Assembly: GCA_027314645.1 (NCBI GenBank) | Contig: DAHVAL010000004.1 | Coordinates: forward strand, 33,746 to 97,745 | Direction of reading: 5' to 3' | Length of the DNA stretch: 64,000 nucleotides | Source: Nitrospirota bacterium | Lineage (GTDB): Bacteria; Nitrospirota; Leptospirillia; Leptospirillales; Leptospirillaceae | Shown: piece after piece, positions 1-9,824 of the stretch | Numbering within the stretch: the first letter of the stretch is position 1 | Layout: each line of letters opens with the position of its first letter | Made by a program: the position numbers and the translations under genes | The notes under the pieces: generated by a model | What the model was told of the DNA's origin: nothing | Seen by the model: the letters and a program-made list of their open reading frames with translations, nothing else | Database searches by the model: none

Positions 1-377
1 ACGTCGACAAATCGCCGCGTCAGGGTCGCGATCGCGGACAGATGCTTGAGGAGATTCAGGCACAGGCGCTCTCCCGAGAGGATCTCCAGGAGGGGTCCCT
101 TTAATATGAGGATTTCTTGACCCTTCTGAAAGGCGGATCCCTCCTGAATCCTCCAATCGAGGTCGACCGATCCGTCAAGAAGGGCGAAAATCCGGGGAAT
201 GAAGGGCGATCCCGCAAGTGTTCCTGCATCCTCCGCCATAACGACGGCGTCCACTCTCTTGTTCGTGCGAGGGTCGGAAAAAAAGAGCCGGCTGGTCAAA
301 TCCCCCTCGGGAAGATCTTCCTCAAGGAAGGCCGTGAGGGCCCGATCGACAATTGAGGGAAGAAGGCCGCCGATCAC
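1..377 (-). CDS. nadC: Nicotinate-nucleotide pyrophosphorylase, N-terminal part (cut by window edge)
   Basis: NadC makes nicotinate mononucleotide from quinolinate and PRPP in de novo NAD synthesis. Reading the minus strand from a GTG at 377 gives about 125 residues that match the family N-terminus: an LxEDLPEGDLTS stretch, a VVMAEDAGTLAG stretch, and near the edge SGERLCLNLLKHLSAIATLTRRFVD, the conserved ERxxLNxLxxxSxIAT element. The C-terminal catalytic barrel lies outside the window. The GTG overlaps the valS stop (GTGA), so the two are probably translationally coupled. The start is inferred from that overlap and from where homology begins. Confidence 0.85.
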   Translation of the reverse strand, partial: MIGGLLPSIVDRALTAFLEEDLPEGDLTSRLFFSDPRTNKRVDAVVMAEDAGTLAGSPFIPRIFALLDGSVDLDWRIQEGSAFQKGQEILILKGPLLEILSGERLCLNLLKHLSAIATLTRRFVD

Positions 378-3070
378 GGCGTCTTCCCAAGGAATGCGCG
401 GACTTGATCGAGGGCGGTCACAAGGCCGTTCCGGTCTTCATCAAGCGCCGACAGGGTCGTTCGATCCTTTTCCACCACGTCGGCCGGGGCGCGCTCGATG
501 AAATCCGGCCGGGAAAGCCGGGAGGTCACCTCCCCGATCTTCTGATCGGCCTTTCGGATCTCCCGTTCGAGCCTCTCGGCCTCCTTGTTAAAGTCGACGA
601 GCCCGGAAAGCTCCAGCACGAGATATCCGTCCCTGAAGGGCGCCCGAAGCCCTTGAGGGTCGGGTGACAGAGAGCGGGAAAGACGACCGAGGCGCATCAG
701 GTAAGGCCAGAAGGCGTGGGGATCTTCCGCACCCCCGGAAGCCAGGACCAACGCCGCAGAAATTTCCTGTGTCGGCGGAATCTTCATGATGCTTCTCGTT
801 TGCCGTACCGATCCCACCATCGTGCGAATGCGGTCGAATTCATCTCCCCAGCCGGAAGGGATCACTCCGGTCAGATCGGACACGGCCCCCTGCCCCCCTG
901 CACACTGATTACGAAACCCGAAAAGGCGGGACAGCTCTTCCGTGACAAACGGCATGATGGGATGGGCAAGGTCAAGGAGCGCCGAGCCAACCGTCACAAG
1001 AGTGGATGCGGTTTCGCCTCGGAGGATTGGGTCCCCTTCCCGGTCCAGGTCCCCTTTCGTCGCCTCAAGGTACCAGTCGCAGAACGACCCCCAGGTAAAG
1101 CGATAGACAAGCAACCCGGCGTCATCGAACCGGAAGGATCCCATCGCCTTTCTGTACTCCCCCTGGACGCGGGAGAGTTCAGACAGAATCCATCTGTTGG
1201 CCATCCCTCGGCAAACAGTGGGATCGCCAAGAGGCTCCGTTCCCGACGGAACCACTCGGGAGATGTAGCGAAATGCGCTCCAAAGCTTGGAGACAAAGTT
1301 TCTCGCCGCTTCCACGCGTTCGACCGAGAGACGGATGTCCCGTCCCGGGGTCGCCAAGAGCACAAGTGACAGGCGGAATGCATCCGTCCCGAACTGCTCC
1401 ATAAGCTCGATGGGATCGACCACATTGCCGCGGCTTTTGGTCATTTTCTGTCCGAATTCGTCCCGCACGAGTGCATGGATGTACACATCCCGAAAGGGGA
1501 CCTGGTCGGTGAGGTAAAGGCCCATCATGATCATCCGGGCCACCCAGAAAAAGAGGATGTCGAATCCCGTCACAAGGAGGCTTGTCGGATAAAACCGCGT
1601 GAGATCCGATGTTTTTTCCGGCCATCCCATCGTCGCAAAGGGCCACAGGGCCGAGGAAAACCACGTGTCGAGAACATCGGGATCCTGAACCAGGCGGCTC
1701 CCCCCGCATTGCGGACAGACGGACGGATCCTCTCTCGAGACCGTCAGGTGATGACAATCCTGGCAAACCCAGGCCGGAATCCGGTGCCCCCACCAGATTT
1801 GGCGGGACACGCACCAGTCTCGAATGTTATCGATCCATTCGAAATAGGTTTTCTGCCAGGTCTCCGGGAAAAAGCGAATACCTCCCGAAGAGACCGCCTC
1901 CTTTGCACGGGCGGCAAGAGAGGCCATCTTCACAAACCATTGGAGGGAAAGGCGCGGTTCCACTTCAGTGTGACAGCGGTAACAGGTTCCGATCGCGTTC
2001 CTGTGGGGTTCCCGGCGATCTAAAAATTCCTCGGACCCCAGAATTTCCACGGCCCGGACACGCGCCTTTTCGCGGGAAAGTCCGGAAAGAGGACCGGCCA
2101 TGGCCGTCATCACCCCGTGTTCGTCCATGACGGAGAGGGTTCCAAGACCATGGCGCTGTCCGATTTCGAAATCGACGATGGAATGGCTGGGGGTAATTTT
2201 CAGGACTCCTGTTCCGAACTTCGGATCGACCCCGGAATCCCTCACTACGGGAATGGCCCGGTCGGTCATCGGAACCCTGACTTTTCTGCCGATCCATCCG
2301 TGATAGCGCTCGTCGTCCGGATGAACGGCCAGCCCCAAATCCGCGACGACCGTTTCGGGGCGCGTTGTGGCGACGATCAGGGCCTCGTCGGGCCGTTCGG
2401 CATCAGGGTATCGGATATAATAAATTTCTCCGTCGCGGTCGAGATGCGCCACTTCCACATCGGAGAGAGCGGTCAGACATCGGGGACACCAATGAATCAT
2501 CCGTTCTGCGCGATAGAGGGCTCCATCCTCATACAGCCTTACGAAGACCTCTCTGACCGCCTTCGAAAAGCCCGGATCCATGGTAAAGCGTTCATGGTCC
2601 CAGGAAAGGGACGCTCCAAGCCTTCGGATCTGATCGAGGATCCCTGATCCGATGGATTCTTTCCACCGCCATACGCGTTCAACGAACGCATCCCGTCCCA
2701 GGCTTTTAAAATCCACCCCTTCGCTGCGAAGATTCTTCTCCACGACGTTCTGAGCGGCGATTCCCGCGTGGTCAACCCCCGGAATCCAAAGCACGTCCTT
2801 CCCCTCGAAACGCTGATACCTGGCGGCGACATCCTGAATCGTCAGATTGAGGGCGTGCCCCATGTGGAGACGTCCCGTAATATTGGGGGGAGGAACCACC
2901 ATCGAAAACGGTTCCTTGTCAGGCCGTCGTTCGGGAGAATGCTTGGCCCAGCGGGCGAGAGAGGAAGCCTCCACGCTCATGGCGTCAAACCGTTTGGGAA
3001 GCCCGCTGTCGTCCCCGTCCTGCAGGCTGTCCATTTCGTGACTGTCGTTCATTTGCTCTAGGTCTTTCAC
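374..3070 (-). CDS. valS: Valyl-tRNA synthetase
   Basis: This class I aminoacyl-tRNA synthetase charges tRNA-Val. HMGH (the HIGH signature) is at residues 69-72 and KMTKS (KMSKS) at 542-546. Between them lies the CP1 editing domain, and Cys pairs near 363-366, 436-439 and 452-455 look like zinc-binding knuckles. Residues of about 825-898 form the charged C-terminal coiled coil typical of ValRS. The length of 898 aa is normal. The first codon used is GTG, 9 nt after the mltG stop; an ATG at 3052 is an alternative start. The gene lies in the run alaS-ruvX-mltG-valS-nadC. Confidence 0.96.
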   Translation of the reverse strand: MKDLEQMNDSHEMDSLQDGDDSGLPKRFDAMSVEASSLARWAKHSPERRPDKEPFSMVVPPPNITGRLHMGHALNLTIQDVAARYQRFEGKDVLWIPGVDHAGIAAQNVVEKNLRSEGVDFKSLGRDAFVERVWRWKESIGSGILDQIRRLGASLSWDHERFTMDPGFSKAVREVFVRLYEDGALYRAERMIHWCPRCLTALSDVEVAHLDRDGEIYYIRYPDAERPDEALIVATTRPETVVADLGLAVHPDDERYHGWIGRKVRVPMTDRAIPVVRDSGVDPKFGTGVLKITPSHSIVDFEIGQRHGLGTLSVMDEHGVMTAMAGPLSGLSREKARVRAVEILGSEEFLDRREPHRNAIGTCYRCHTEVEPRLSLQWFVKMASLAARAKEAVSSGGIRFFPETWQKTYFEWIDNIRDWCVSRQIWWGHRIPAWVCQDCHHLTVSREDPSVCPQCGGSRLVQDPDVLDTWFSSALWPFATMGWPEKTSDLTRFYPTSLLVTGFDILFFWVARMIMMGLYLTDQVPFRDVYIHALVRDEFGQKMTKSRGNVVDPIELMEQFGTDAFRLSLVLLATPGRDIRLSVERVEAARNFVSKLWSAFRYISRVVPSGTEPLGDPTVCRGMANRWILSELSRVQGEYRKAMGSFRFDDAGLLVYRFTWGSFCDWYLEATKGDLDREGDPILRGETASTLVTVGSALLDLAHPIMPFVTEELSRLFGFRNQCAGGQGAVSDLTGVIPSGWGDEFDRIRTMVGSVRQTRSIMKIPPTQEISAALVLASGGAEDPHAFWPYLMRLGRLSRSLSPDPQGLRAPFRDGYLVLELSGLVDFNKEAERLEREIRKADQKIGEVTSRLSRPDFIERAPADVVEKDRTTLSALDEDRNGLVTALDQVRAFLGKTP

Positions 3071-3078
3071 TCTGAAGG

Positions 3079-4116
3079 TTATTGGGAGGCCTGGTCCTCG
3101 AAATCCCCGTGATTCTTCCGCATGAGCCGGCGGATGGCCCGGTCATGCTCTTGAAGGGTCCGGGAAAAGATGGACGCGGAGCCGTGGCCGTCCGACACAA
3201 AGTATAGATAAGGAACAACCTTCGGAAATACAATGGCTCGAAGGGCCTCAATCCCTGGATTGGAGATCGGCGTCGGCGGCAATCCTTCATGAAGATACGT
3301 GTTGTAGGCCGAATCGATTCTCAGATCCCCTGCCCTGAGGTGATGGTGATGGGGAAGAAGATAAAGAACGGTCGGATCGCTCTGGAGTTTCATGCCCTGA
3401 TGAAGCCGGTTGAGAAAGACCGCTGCAATCATCGGCATATCTTTCGCCGTTCCCGATTCCTTCTGGACAATGCTGGCCAGGGTCACCGCCTGGTTCAACG
3501 TCAAGCCCTCCCCATGAAGCCTGTCCCGCCACTCGGGCGTCATGACCCTCCAAAACCGGGACACCATCATGGAAAGCACTTCGCGGGAGGTCGATCCCCG
3601 GGAAAAATAGTAGGTGTTCGGAAAGAGATAGCCTTCCAGGGACGTGGAGGGGATACGGAGAATTTGAAGAAAGCCTGGGTCGCTCATGAGTTCAAGGTTC
3701 TCATCCATGGAGCCGATTCCAAGATGCGTCATCCGGGCCGCCACCTGAGTGATGGAAAACCCTTCGGGGACGGTCAGCTTCCGGTAGTATTTCTGTCCTG
3801 AGATCAGATTCCAGAGAATCCTGTATGGGCGATCGCCCGGAGAAATTTCGTATTCCCCCTCCCGGATGCTTCGAGCCAACCCGAGAACATCGCTCCACAG
3901 GATCACGGTTTCAGGTGACGAAATGGCTCCTTTGCGGGCCAATGCCTGGACCACCACACGCAAGGGGGCGCCGTGGGAGACCTTCAGCAAAAATGGCGCC
4001 TCCTTTTCTTCAGGTTTTTCGATGAAGGCGTATACCGACCAAAGGCCTCCTAGACCGAGGAAAAATAACCCAATCAGGATCGCTTTTCGAAGCGTCGATG
4101 TAAGAGGGTGATTCAC
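3079..4116 (-). CDS. mltG: Endolytic murein transglycosylase MltG (YceG-like)
   Basis: MltG is an inner-membrane lytic transglycosylase that cuts nascent glycan strands and limits their length. A single membrane segment spans residues 12-31 and is followed by a periplasmic LysM-like region and the YceG catalytic domain. EGYLFPNTYYF (161-171) and the catalytic-Glu motif ASIVQKES, with Glu220, are present, followed by the usual AAVFLNRL and LQSDPTVLY elements. The start is GTG and overlaps the ruvX stop as GTGA. The length of 345 aa is normal for the family. Confidence 0.93.
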   Translation of the reverse strand: MNHPLTSTLRKAILIGLFFLGLGGLWSVYAFIEKPEEKEAPFLLKVSHGAPLRVVVQALARKGAISSPETVILWSDVLGLARSIREGEYEISPGDRPYRILWNLISGQKYYRKLTVPEGFSITQVAARMTHLGIGSMDENLELMSDPGFLQILRIPSTSLEGYLFPNTYYFSRGSTSREVLSMMVSRFWRVMTPEWRDRLHGEGLTLNQAVTLASIVQKESGTAKDMPMIAAVFLNRLHQGMKLQSDPTVLYLLPHHHHLRAGDLRIDSAYNTYLHEGLPPTPISNPGIEALRAIVFPKVVPYLYFVSDGHGSASIFSRTLQEHDRAIRRLMRKNHGDFEDQASQ

Positions 4117-4637
4117 CGTCCCGAAGCACTCCTTTCCACGGAAGATTCCGCCGGACGTCCATCCATTCCGTCCGCGGACCGGACAAGCGTGTGCGCGTCC
4201 AGATACCCCTGAAGGAGAATCGTCGCCGCCAGATCATCGATAGACTCTCTTCGATGAAGGTTGCGGGATTTCTTGGGTTTCAGCTCACGCGCCCTTTCCG
4301 AGGTCTGCCCCTCGTCATAATACGCCAAGGGCAATGAGAGGCGCGCTCCGAGGGTTTGGCCCGTCTCGAGATAGCACGAGACACGCGGATTGGGATCACC
4401 GCTCAAATGGTAGTACGGAACGCCGAACACGAGCCCCGATACCCCGTGTTCCCGGATCAGCACCGCCAGGGATTGAAGAACCGCGTCATCCTCGGGACCC
4501 AAGGCAAGATCCGGCCCCGACCTGACAAGAATCGTCAATGGCCGGGCCAGCAATTGCGTCGGGTCGCTCACCGAAAGTCCGATCCGGCGCACCCCCCAAT
4601 CCATCCCCATGAGGACCCCCGCAGGCAACCGAGACAC
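4113..4637 (-). CDS. ruvX: Putative pre-16S rRNA nuclease / Holliday junction resolvase-like RuvX (YqgF)
   Basis: This is a YqgF-family RNase H-fold nuclease, linked in other bacteria to 16S rRNA 5'-end maturation. The N-terminus reads VLMGMDWGVRRIGLSVSDP, with the conserved metal-binding Asp at about residue 13. A later VFGVPY segment and the C-terminal DDLAATILLQGYLD, carrying the acidic pair, complete the site. A much longer frame is open upstream but lies inside alaS; the homology places the start at GTG 4637, just after the alaS stop, with ATG 4610 as alternative. About 20 residues extend beyond the usual C-terminus. Confidence 0.88.
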   Translation of the reverse strand: MSRLPAGVLMGMDWGVRRIGLSVSDPTQLLARPLTILVRSGPDLALGPEDDAVLQSLAVLIREHGVSGLVFGVPYYHLSGDPNPRVSCYLETGQTLGARLSLPLAYYDEGQTSERARELKPKKSRNLHRRESIDDLAATILLQGYLDAHTLVRSADGMDGRPAESSVERSASGR

Positions 4638-4639
4638 CG

Positions 4640-7291
4640 TCAGGAACCCACCAAAACGCGCTGCGCCTCGTCCCGGATTTCGGCCCGGAAGGAGGAAAGG
4701 AATTCCGGCCAGGAGGACGGGGGCGAGCCTCCGCCTTCCGCCCATGCAGGCCTTCCCCCCCCCTTTCCTCCGAGGGCGGCGGACATTTTCCGGATCCATC
4801 CATTCACCGGAAGGCGCTTTTCCATGTCCGGAGAGGCCCATCCCAGGAGAAGCACTTTCCCTTCCGTCCGCCCGGCGAGGATCACCATGCCTGAGGAAAT
4901 GCGATCCTTGAGACGGTCCATCCTCAATCGAAGATCCTGACCATCCTTGCAGTCCACGGCGGTAAACAGAATCCTGGCTTCCCCAGCCTGGATTCCATCC
5001 ACCAGCATGCTGTCCATCTCGGCATCATAGAGGCGGGACTTCGTTTGGCGCAGCTCCCTTTCCAGCGACTCACGCTCCTGGGACTCGGCTCCGAGCCGAT
5101 CAAGGATCCTTCCGCCGGGAACTTTCAAAAACCTCCGAATCTCCGACAGCTCCTCCCGCCAGAGACACCCCTGGGCATAGGAGGAACTTCCCGCGATGGC
5201 CTCAATCCGGCGCGTTCCCGAAGCGATCCCGGATTCGGAAATGACATAAAACACGCCAATCTCAGAAATATCCTGGACATGGGTTCCCCCGCAAAGCTCC
5301 ACCGACATCCCCGGGACCTCGACCACACGCACCCGATCCCCGTACTTGTCTCCAAAAAAAGCCAGGGCCCCTCCGGCCAAGGCGTCCTGACGACTTTTTT
5401 CGGCCACGCGGACGCTCTCTCCCGTGGCGATCCATTCATTGACCAGGGACTCGATGCTCCGAATCTGCGCGTCGGAAAGAGGCTCTCCATGGGTGAAATC
5501 AAACCGTAACCGGTCCGGGAGAACAAGAGAGCCCGCCTGCCGGACATGATCGCCCAATACCCGCCTCAAGGCCGCATGCAATAGATGCGTCGCGGTATGA
5601 TGGATTCTGGCCCCCCGCCGGAACGTCCGGTCCACGATCAGGCGAACATTCTCTCCCACGGACAGCCGGCCGGAGCGGATTGTCCCCCGATGGGAAATCC
5701 ATCCTGGATATGGGCGGTACGCCGAATCGACATCAAAGACGCCAGAGGGCCATGTCAATGTTCCCCTGTCGCCCACCTGCCCTCCACCTTCCGGATAAAA
5801 GGGGGTTTCCTGGGTCACCACCTCGGCGACGCTTCCCTCCGAGATCTCTTCGACTGGTTCTTCATTTTGGACAAGGAAGAGAACCGGCGCAGTGGACTCC
5901 AATTGCTCGTACCCGACAAAATGAACGGGCCCCGCCAATTGGGCCGCGGGGATCGGAAAGGTCGATTTCTGTCCGATCCATGAACGACGCCCCTGCTCTT
6001 TTTGTTCCTCCATACGACGTTCAAATCCGGCTAAATCGAGAGAAAACCCTTCGGGCCTCACCCAGTCTTCGATGACATCGACCGGAATCCCATGGGTGTC
6101 ATACAACAAAAAAATGGCGTCTCCGGACAGACTGGCCGCCCCGGTTTTCCGGGATTCCGTCAATGCCTCCTGCACGAGAGGAAGGCCGTATTCCAGCGTT
6201 CGGTTGAACCGGTCCTCCTCTTCGGCCAAGACGGACTTCACGCGGTCAATCCCTCCGGAAAGCTCCGGATAGGGCCCTTTCATCAATTCCACAAATCGAT
6301 CCCCCAGGCTTGGAAGAAACGGATGCGGAAGAGTGAGGTCCCGCCCAAACTGGACGGCCCGCCTGATAAAACGTCTCAGGACATAGCCTCTTCCCTCATT
6401 GGAAGGAACCAGCCCTTCCCAGATCAGAAAGGTGCTTGCCCGGATATGATCCGCGATGACGCGGTAGGCGAAGTCTTTTTCTCCCTTCCCCTTTCCGTAG
6501 GGTCTTTTGGAAAGTCGCTCGATGGCGTCGATGATGGGCATGAACAGATCGGTTTCATAGTTGCTTTCCACCCCCTGCAGCACCGAAGAAAGGCGTTCGA
6601 GCCCCATTCCCGTGTCGATGGACGGGTGGGGAAGCGGGGAGAGGCGGCCTGCCTCGTTCCGCTCATACTGCATGAAAACGAGGTTCCAGATCTCAAGATA
6701 CCGGTCGCAATCGCACCCGACTGCACACGTGGGACGGCCACAGGAGAATGAAGGCCCCTGATCCACCAGAATTTCGGAGCAGGGACCGCAGGGGCCGGTA
6801 TTTCCCATCTGCCAGAAGTTGTCCTTCTCGCCAAGGCGGACGATCCTGGAGGGATGCACTCCGGCGACGCTTTTCCAGAGCGCCTCGGCTTCATCATCCT
6901 CCGTAAAGACCGTCACCCAGAGAACATCGGGGGAAAGTCCGACGCGTTGTGTCAGGAATTCCCAGGCAAACGCGATCGCATCCTTCTTGAAATAATCCCC
7001 GAACGAAAAATTGCCCATCATCTCAAAAAACGTATGGTGCCGACGGGTAAATCCGACCCTGTCAAGATCGTTGTGCTTTCCCCCGGCCCGGACGCAGCGC
7101 TGGATGGAGACGCACCGCTGTGCAGGCGGGGATTCCGATCCAAGAAACGCATCCTTGAAAGGAACCATTCCGGCATTTGTGAACAGAAGGGTCGCATCCC
7201 CGGACGGGATCAGGGATGACGACGGCACCTTCCGATGACCCACCCCTTCGAAGTAGGAAAAGAAGCTGTCCCGAATTCTCTGGGAATCCAT
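4640..7291 (-). CDS. alaS: Alanyl-tRNA synthetase
   Basis: This class II synthetase charges tRNA-Ala and hydrolyses mischarged Ser/Gly-tRNA. The N-terminal motifs (FTNAGMVPFKD; HHTFFEMMGNFSFGDY) are intact. The editing site has HTATH (565-569) and CGGTH (667-671). The C-terminal DHHA1-type domain ends with GGKGGGRP. I start at ATG 7291 because GGAGG lies 9-12 nt upstream, the recA stop is 4 nt away, and family homology begins MDSQRIRDSFF. This gives 883 aa, close to the E. coli length. It is cotranscribed with recA. Confidence 0.96.
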   Translation of the reverse strand: MDSQRIRDSFFSYFEGVGHRKVPSSSLIPSGDATLLFTNAGMVPFKDAFLGSESPPAQRCVSIQRCVRAGGKHNDLDRVGFTRRHHTFFEMMGNFSFGDYFKKDAIAFAWEFLTQRVGLSPDVLWVTVFTEDDEAEALWKSVAGVHPSRIVRLGEKDNFWQMGNTGPCGPCSEILVDQGPSFSCGRPTCAVGCDCDRYLEIWNLVFMQYERNEAGRLSPLPHPSIDTGMGLERLSSVLQGVESNYETDLFMPIIDAIERLSKRPYGKGKGEKDFAYRVIADHIRASTFLIWEGLVPSNEGRGYVLRRFIRRAVQFGRDLTLPHPFLPSLGDRFVELMKGPYPELSGGIDRVKSVLAEEEDRFNRTLEYGLPLVQEALTESRKTGAASLSGDAIFLLYDTHGIPVDVIEDWVRPEGFSLDLAGFERRMEEQKEQGRRSWIGQKSTFPIPAAQLAGPVHFVGYEQLESTAPVLFLVQNEEPVEEISEGSVAEVVTQETPFYPEGGGQVGDRGTLTWPSGVFDVDSAYRPYPGWISHRGTIRSGRLSVGENVRLIVDRTFRRGARIHHTATHLLHAALRRVLGDHVRQAGSLVLPDRLRFDFTHGEPLSDAQIRSIESLVNEWIATGESVRVAEKSRQDALAGGALAFFGDKYGDRVRVVEVPGMSVELCGGTHVQDISEIGVFYVISESGIASGTRRIEAIAGSSSYAQGCLWREELSEIRRFLKVPGGRILDRLGAESQERESLERELRQTKSRLYDAEMDSMLVDGIQAGEARILFTAVDCKDGQDLRLRMDRLKDRISSGMVILAGRTEGKVLLLGWASPDMEKRLPVNGWIRKMSAALGGKGGGRPAWAEGGGSPPSSWPEFLSSFRAEIRDEAQRVLVGS

Positions 7292-7295
7292 GCGC

Positions 7296-8369
7296 TTACT
7301 CGCCTCCCCGTTTACCTGTCCGAGCATTGGTCGCCCCCGATTCGACGGGTTTGTCCGTTCGGGATTGGGTGGGAAGGCCCGCCTTTTCCCTGATCGTTTG
7401 ATTGAGGGTTTTATGAAAATCGGGGTGGGACTTCACATAGGCTTTGACACTTTCCTTTCCTTGCCCGATTTTTTCGGATCCCCAGGAGTACCAGGACCCG
7501 CTCTTTTCGATAATGCCGTGTTCGACGCCAAGGTCGATCAGTTCGCCCACGCTCGAAACCCCTTCGTTGAAGGAAATATCGAACTCCGCCTGCCGAAAGG
7601 GAGGGGCCATCTTATTCTTGACCACCTTCACTCTCACGCGGTTTCCGAGGACTTGGTCTCCTTCCTTGATCGACTCGATCCGACGGATATCAAGGCGCTG
7701 GGACGCATAGAACTTAAGGGCGTTCCCCCCCGTCGTCGTTTCCGGGTTCCCGAACATGACGCCGATCTTCATGCGGATCTGATTGATAAAAATAACCACT
7801 GTGGAGGATTTTGAGATCGAGGAGGTGAGTTTACGAAGGGCTTGGCTCATCAGACGGGCCTGAAGCCCCATATGGGAATCCCCCATGTCGCCCTCAAGTT
7901 CCGCCTTTGGCACAAGGGCGGCCACCGAATCGATCACGATCAGGTCAAGGCTTCCAGAGCGCACCAGGGTTTCGGCGATTTCAAGCGCCTGTTCGCCTGA
8001 ATCCGGCTGCGCGATCAAAAGGTCTTCCGTTTTCACGCCCAGCTTCCTCGCATAAGAGAGATCCAGGGCATGTTCAGCGTCGATAAAGGCCGCCATGCCG
8101 TTCTTCTTGTGAACCTCGCTGATGGCATGGAGCGCCAGGGTGGTTTTTCCGGAGGACTCGGGACCGTAGATTTCAATGATGCGTCCCTTCGGATAACCGC
8201 CCACTCCCAGTGCGATATCGAGGGACAAGGACCCGGAAGAAATGACCGGCGTCTCGATAATGGGAGCGTCCTTGCCCATCCGCATGATTGACCCCTTTCC
8301 AAACTGCTTTTCAATCTGGGAAAGCGCCAAGTCGAGAGAGCGTTGCTTGCTTGCGTCCTTGTCTGACAA
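7296..8369 (-). CDS. recA: Recombinase RecA
   Basis: RecA forms the ATP-dependent strand-exchange filament and is the SOS coprotease. The Walker A motif GPESSGKT is at 69-76, preceded by the usual [24 protein letters not shown]. The core through the Walker B strand and the L1/L2 loops is full length, with a basic C-terminal tail; the total is 357 aa. The start appears to be TTG, preceded by AAGGGGTGA overlapping the pgpA stop; no ATG lies nearby. The 3-nt gap to pgpA leaves no room for its own promoter, and I saw no LexA-type operator here. Confidence 0.97.
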   Translation of the reverse strand: MSDKDASKQRSLDLALSQIEKQFGKGSIMRMGKDAPIIETPVISSGSLSLDIALGVGGYPKGRIIEIYGPESSGKTTLALHAISEVHKKNGMAAFIDAEHALDLSYARKLGVKTEDLLIAQPDSGEQALEIAETLVRSGSLDLIVIDSVAALVPKAELEGDMGDSHMGLQARLMSQALRKLTSSISKSSTVVIFINQIRMKIGVMFGNPETTTGGNALKFYASQRLDIRRIESIKEGDQVLGNRVRVKVVKNKMAPPFRQAEFDISFNEGVSSVGELIDLGVEHGIIEKSGSWYSWGSEKIGQGKESVKAYVKSHPDFHKTLNQTIREKAGLPTQSRTDKPVESGATNARTGKRGGE

Positions 8370-8372
8370 TTG

Positions 8373-8864
8373 TCACCCCTTGTGGAAAATCCCGGCCCCC
8401 TTGAGGCCGGAAAGAAGATAATAGACGACATGAAGTAAAACGCCGGCCATCACACCGGCCCCCACGTCATCGAGCATAACCCCCACCCCTCCATGATGCT
8501 TTTCAAGCCAACGGATTGGCGGAGGTTTCAGAATATCAAAGAAACGGAAAAAGACCAAAGCCAGGAAGCCGCCAAGAATGGTGTGCGGGACCGCAATCAG
8601 AGCCAATCCTTGCCCCACCCATTCGTCAATGACAACGCAGGAAGGATCGCTTTCCCCCGTTTTCATGACGGCCCTGTCCGCAGACGCAACCCCAAGGATC
8701 GCCAGCAAAACAAGAGACAGAAGCATCTCCTTGATGGTAGGGGCCGGAATGACATACCAGACGATGACACACGCGACGCTTGCATATGTCCCGGGAGCTC
8801 CGGGGAGAAACCCTAGCCCCCCTGTCGAATAGATCCATCTCCAGGGAGAAAGTCTGTCATTCAA
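8373..8864 (-). CDS. pgpA: Phosphatidylglycerophosphatase A
   Basis: PgpA dephosphorylates phosphatidylglycerophosphate to phosphatidylglycerol at the inner membrane. The protein has the family signature GFLPGAPGTYAS near residue 17 and the acidic VVIDEWVGQ motif in the middle. Several hydrophobic segments surround them. At 163 aa it is of normal length. The apparent start is TTG at 8864, 6 nt after the upstream DUF3109-like stop. A 15-bp palindrome (8865-8879) lies across this junction. It is followed directly by recA. Confidence 0.9.
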   Translation of the reverse strand: MNDRLSPWRWIYSTGGLGFLPGAPGTYASVACVIVWYVIPAPTIKEMLLSLVLLAILGVASADRAVMKTGESDPSCVVIDEWVGQGLALIAVPHTILGGFLALVFFRFFDILKPPPIRWLEKHHGGVGVMLDDVGAGVMAGVLLHVVYYLLSGLKGAGIFHKG

Positions 8865-8870
8865 GGGATA

Positions 8871-9713
8871 TCATATCCCAACGGCAGATCCCAGGGAGCG
8901 CACGAATTGATTGAGGTCTTCAAAAAAGGCATCCCCCAGGAAGAACCGAATGGTTCCCTCCATCGATTGGTACAAAAGAGGTCCGAGATTGCTGTCATGG
9001 CAGGGAAGGTGGGAAAGGAATGGCGTCGTTTGAACGCCGAGAATGGTCCGGTTCCCCTCATGGTAGATCGCCAGAGGATATTGGACACAGTCTGCCGGTT
9101 TCAGCGCCATCCATGAAATACCGGAGGCGAGGGCGTACGCATGGATGGAACAGTGCTCCTCCCCGTCGGGACTGTGGGCCAAAAAAATGCAGGAATCGTG
9201 TTCCTTCCCCCTCACGATGTGATTGCAGCGGTAATCGGCCTGGAGAGGAAAATAGCGGGCCATGGCATTCACCTCATCCACGTCAAGCTCACATCCATCC
9301 GGGCACTGGTCCGTACAGTGGGCTTCGAAGGTTCCCCGCCTCCGATAGAGATCTCCGCGTTCCGGATCCATGAAAGGAAGGATCCCCTCCATGTGCGCTG
9401 CAATCCGCTCCTTTTCCCCGGGAGCCAGAATGTTGGATCGATAGCAGCAGGTGGAATGACATTTCTGAAGAGCGACATCGCACGTATAGGTGGTCGTCCA
9501 GAACTTCGGATCGACCCACACACCTGAAATTTCAACGAACTGGGGACGGATCCCCGGAAACGGGACAAATTGGGTGGCCGACATCGGACGATGCTTCCTT
9601 AGAAAAGGTGCGTTAATCTCCCTGAAAAGGATGTGCAAGACCGCCGTCCCGGCGTCTCTCCAAGACTCCGCCGGTCCGCTTCTCGCCTTTTCCATTTCTT
9701 GAAAAAAACCCAT
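8871..9713 (-). CDS. Cysteine-rich protein of the DUF3109/YkgJ type
   Basis: The function is unknown. The 280-aa protein has a CxxxCC cluster (KCHSTCCYR, about residues 88-94) and a CTDQCPDGCELD cluster near 132-140. Further Cys residues follow in YRCNH, SCIF, HCSIH and DCVQYP. This pattern resembles the metal- or Fe-S-binding CxxxCC families DUF3109 and YkgJ. There is no signal peptide, so it is probably cytoplasmic. The start ATG at 9713 sits inside the divergent plus-strand promoter at 9699-9726. It is 6 nt from pgpA and may be the first gene of the pgpA-recA operon. Confidence 0.6.
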   Translation of the reverse strand: MGFFQEMEKARSGPAESWRDAGTAVLHILFREINAPFLRKHRPMSATQFVPFPGIRPQFVEISGVWVDPKFWTTTYTCDVALQKCHSTCCYRSNILAPGEKERIAAHMEGILPFMDPERGDLYRRRGTFEAHCTDQCPDGCELDVDEVNAMARYFPLQADYRCNHIVRGKEHDSCIFLAHSPDGEEHCSIHAYALASGISWMALKPADCVQYPLAIYHEGNRTILGVQTTPFLSHLPCHDSNLGPLLYQSMEGTIRFFLGDAFFEDLNQFVRSLGSAVGI

Positions 9714-9726
9714 CGTTCAGTATAAT
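9699..9726 (+). promoter_or_regulatory. Sigma70-type promoter for the exported protein gene
   Basis: TTGAAA (9699-9704), a 16-nt spacer and a perfect TATAAT (9721-9726) lie about 100 nt upstream of the plus-strand gene at 9825. The implied 5' UTR contains a 7-bp inverted repeat, GAGCATG (9760-9766) with CATGCTC (9786-9792). The element overlaps the start codon of the divergent DUF3109-like gene. It is the closest match to the sigma70 consensus that I found in the window. Confidence 0.7.
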
Positions 9727-9824
9727 TCCTTCGACAGTTTCCGTAAAGACGGAGGGGATGAGCATGTCATGCCCCCGGAAGAAGGCATGCTCTCAGAACG
9801 GTCCCAGCATAGGAGCGCGTCCGC

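Noticed and set aside
4638..4841. N-terminal extension of ruvX into alaS
   Set aside because: The extra 68 residues overlap the conserved alaS C-terminus and are not part of the RuvX family; homology begins at about 4637.
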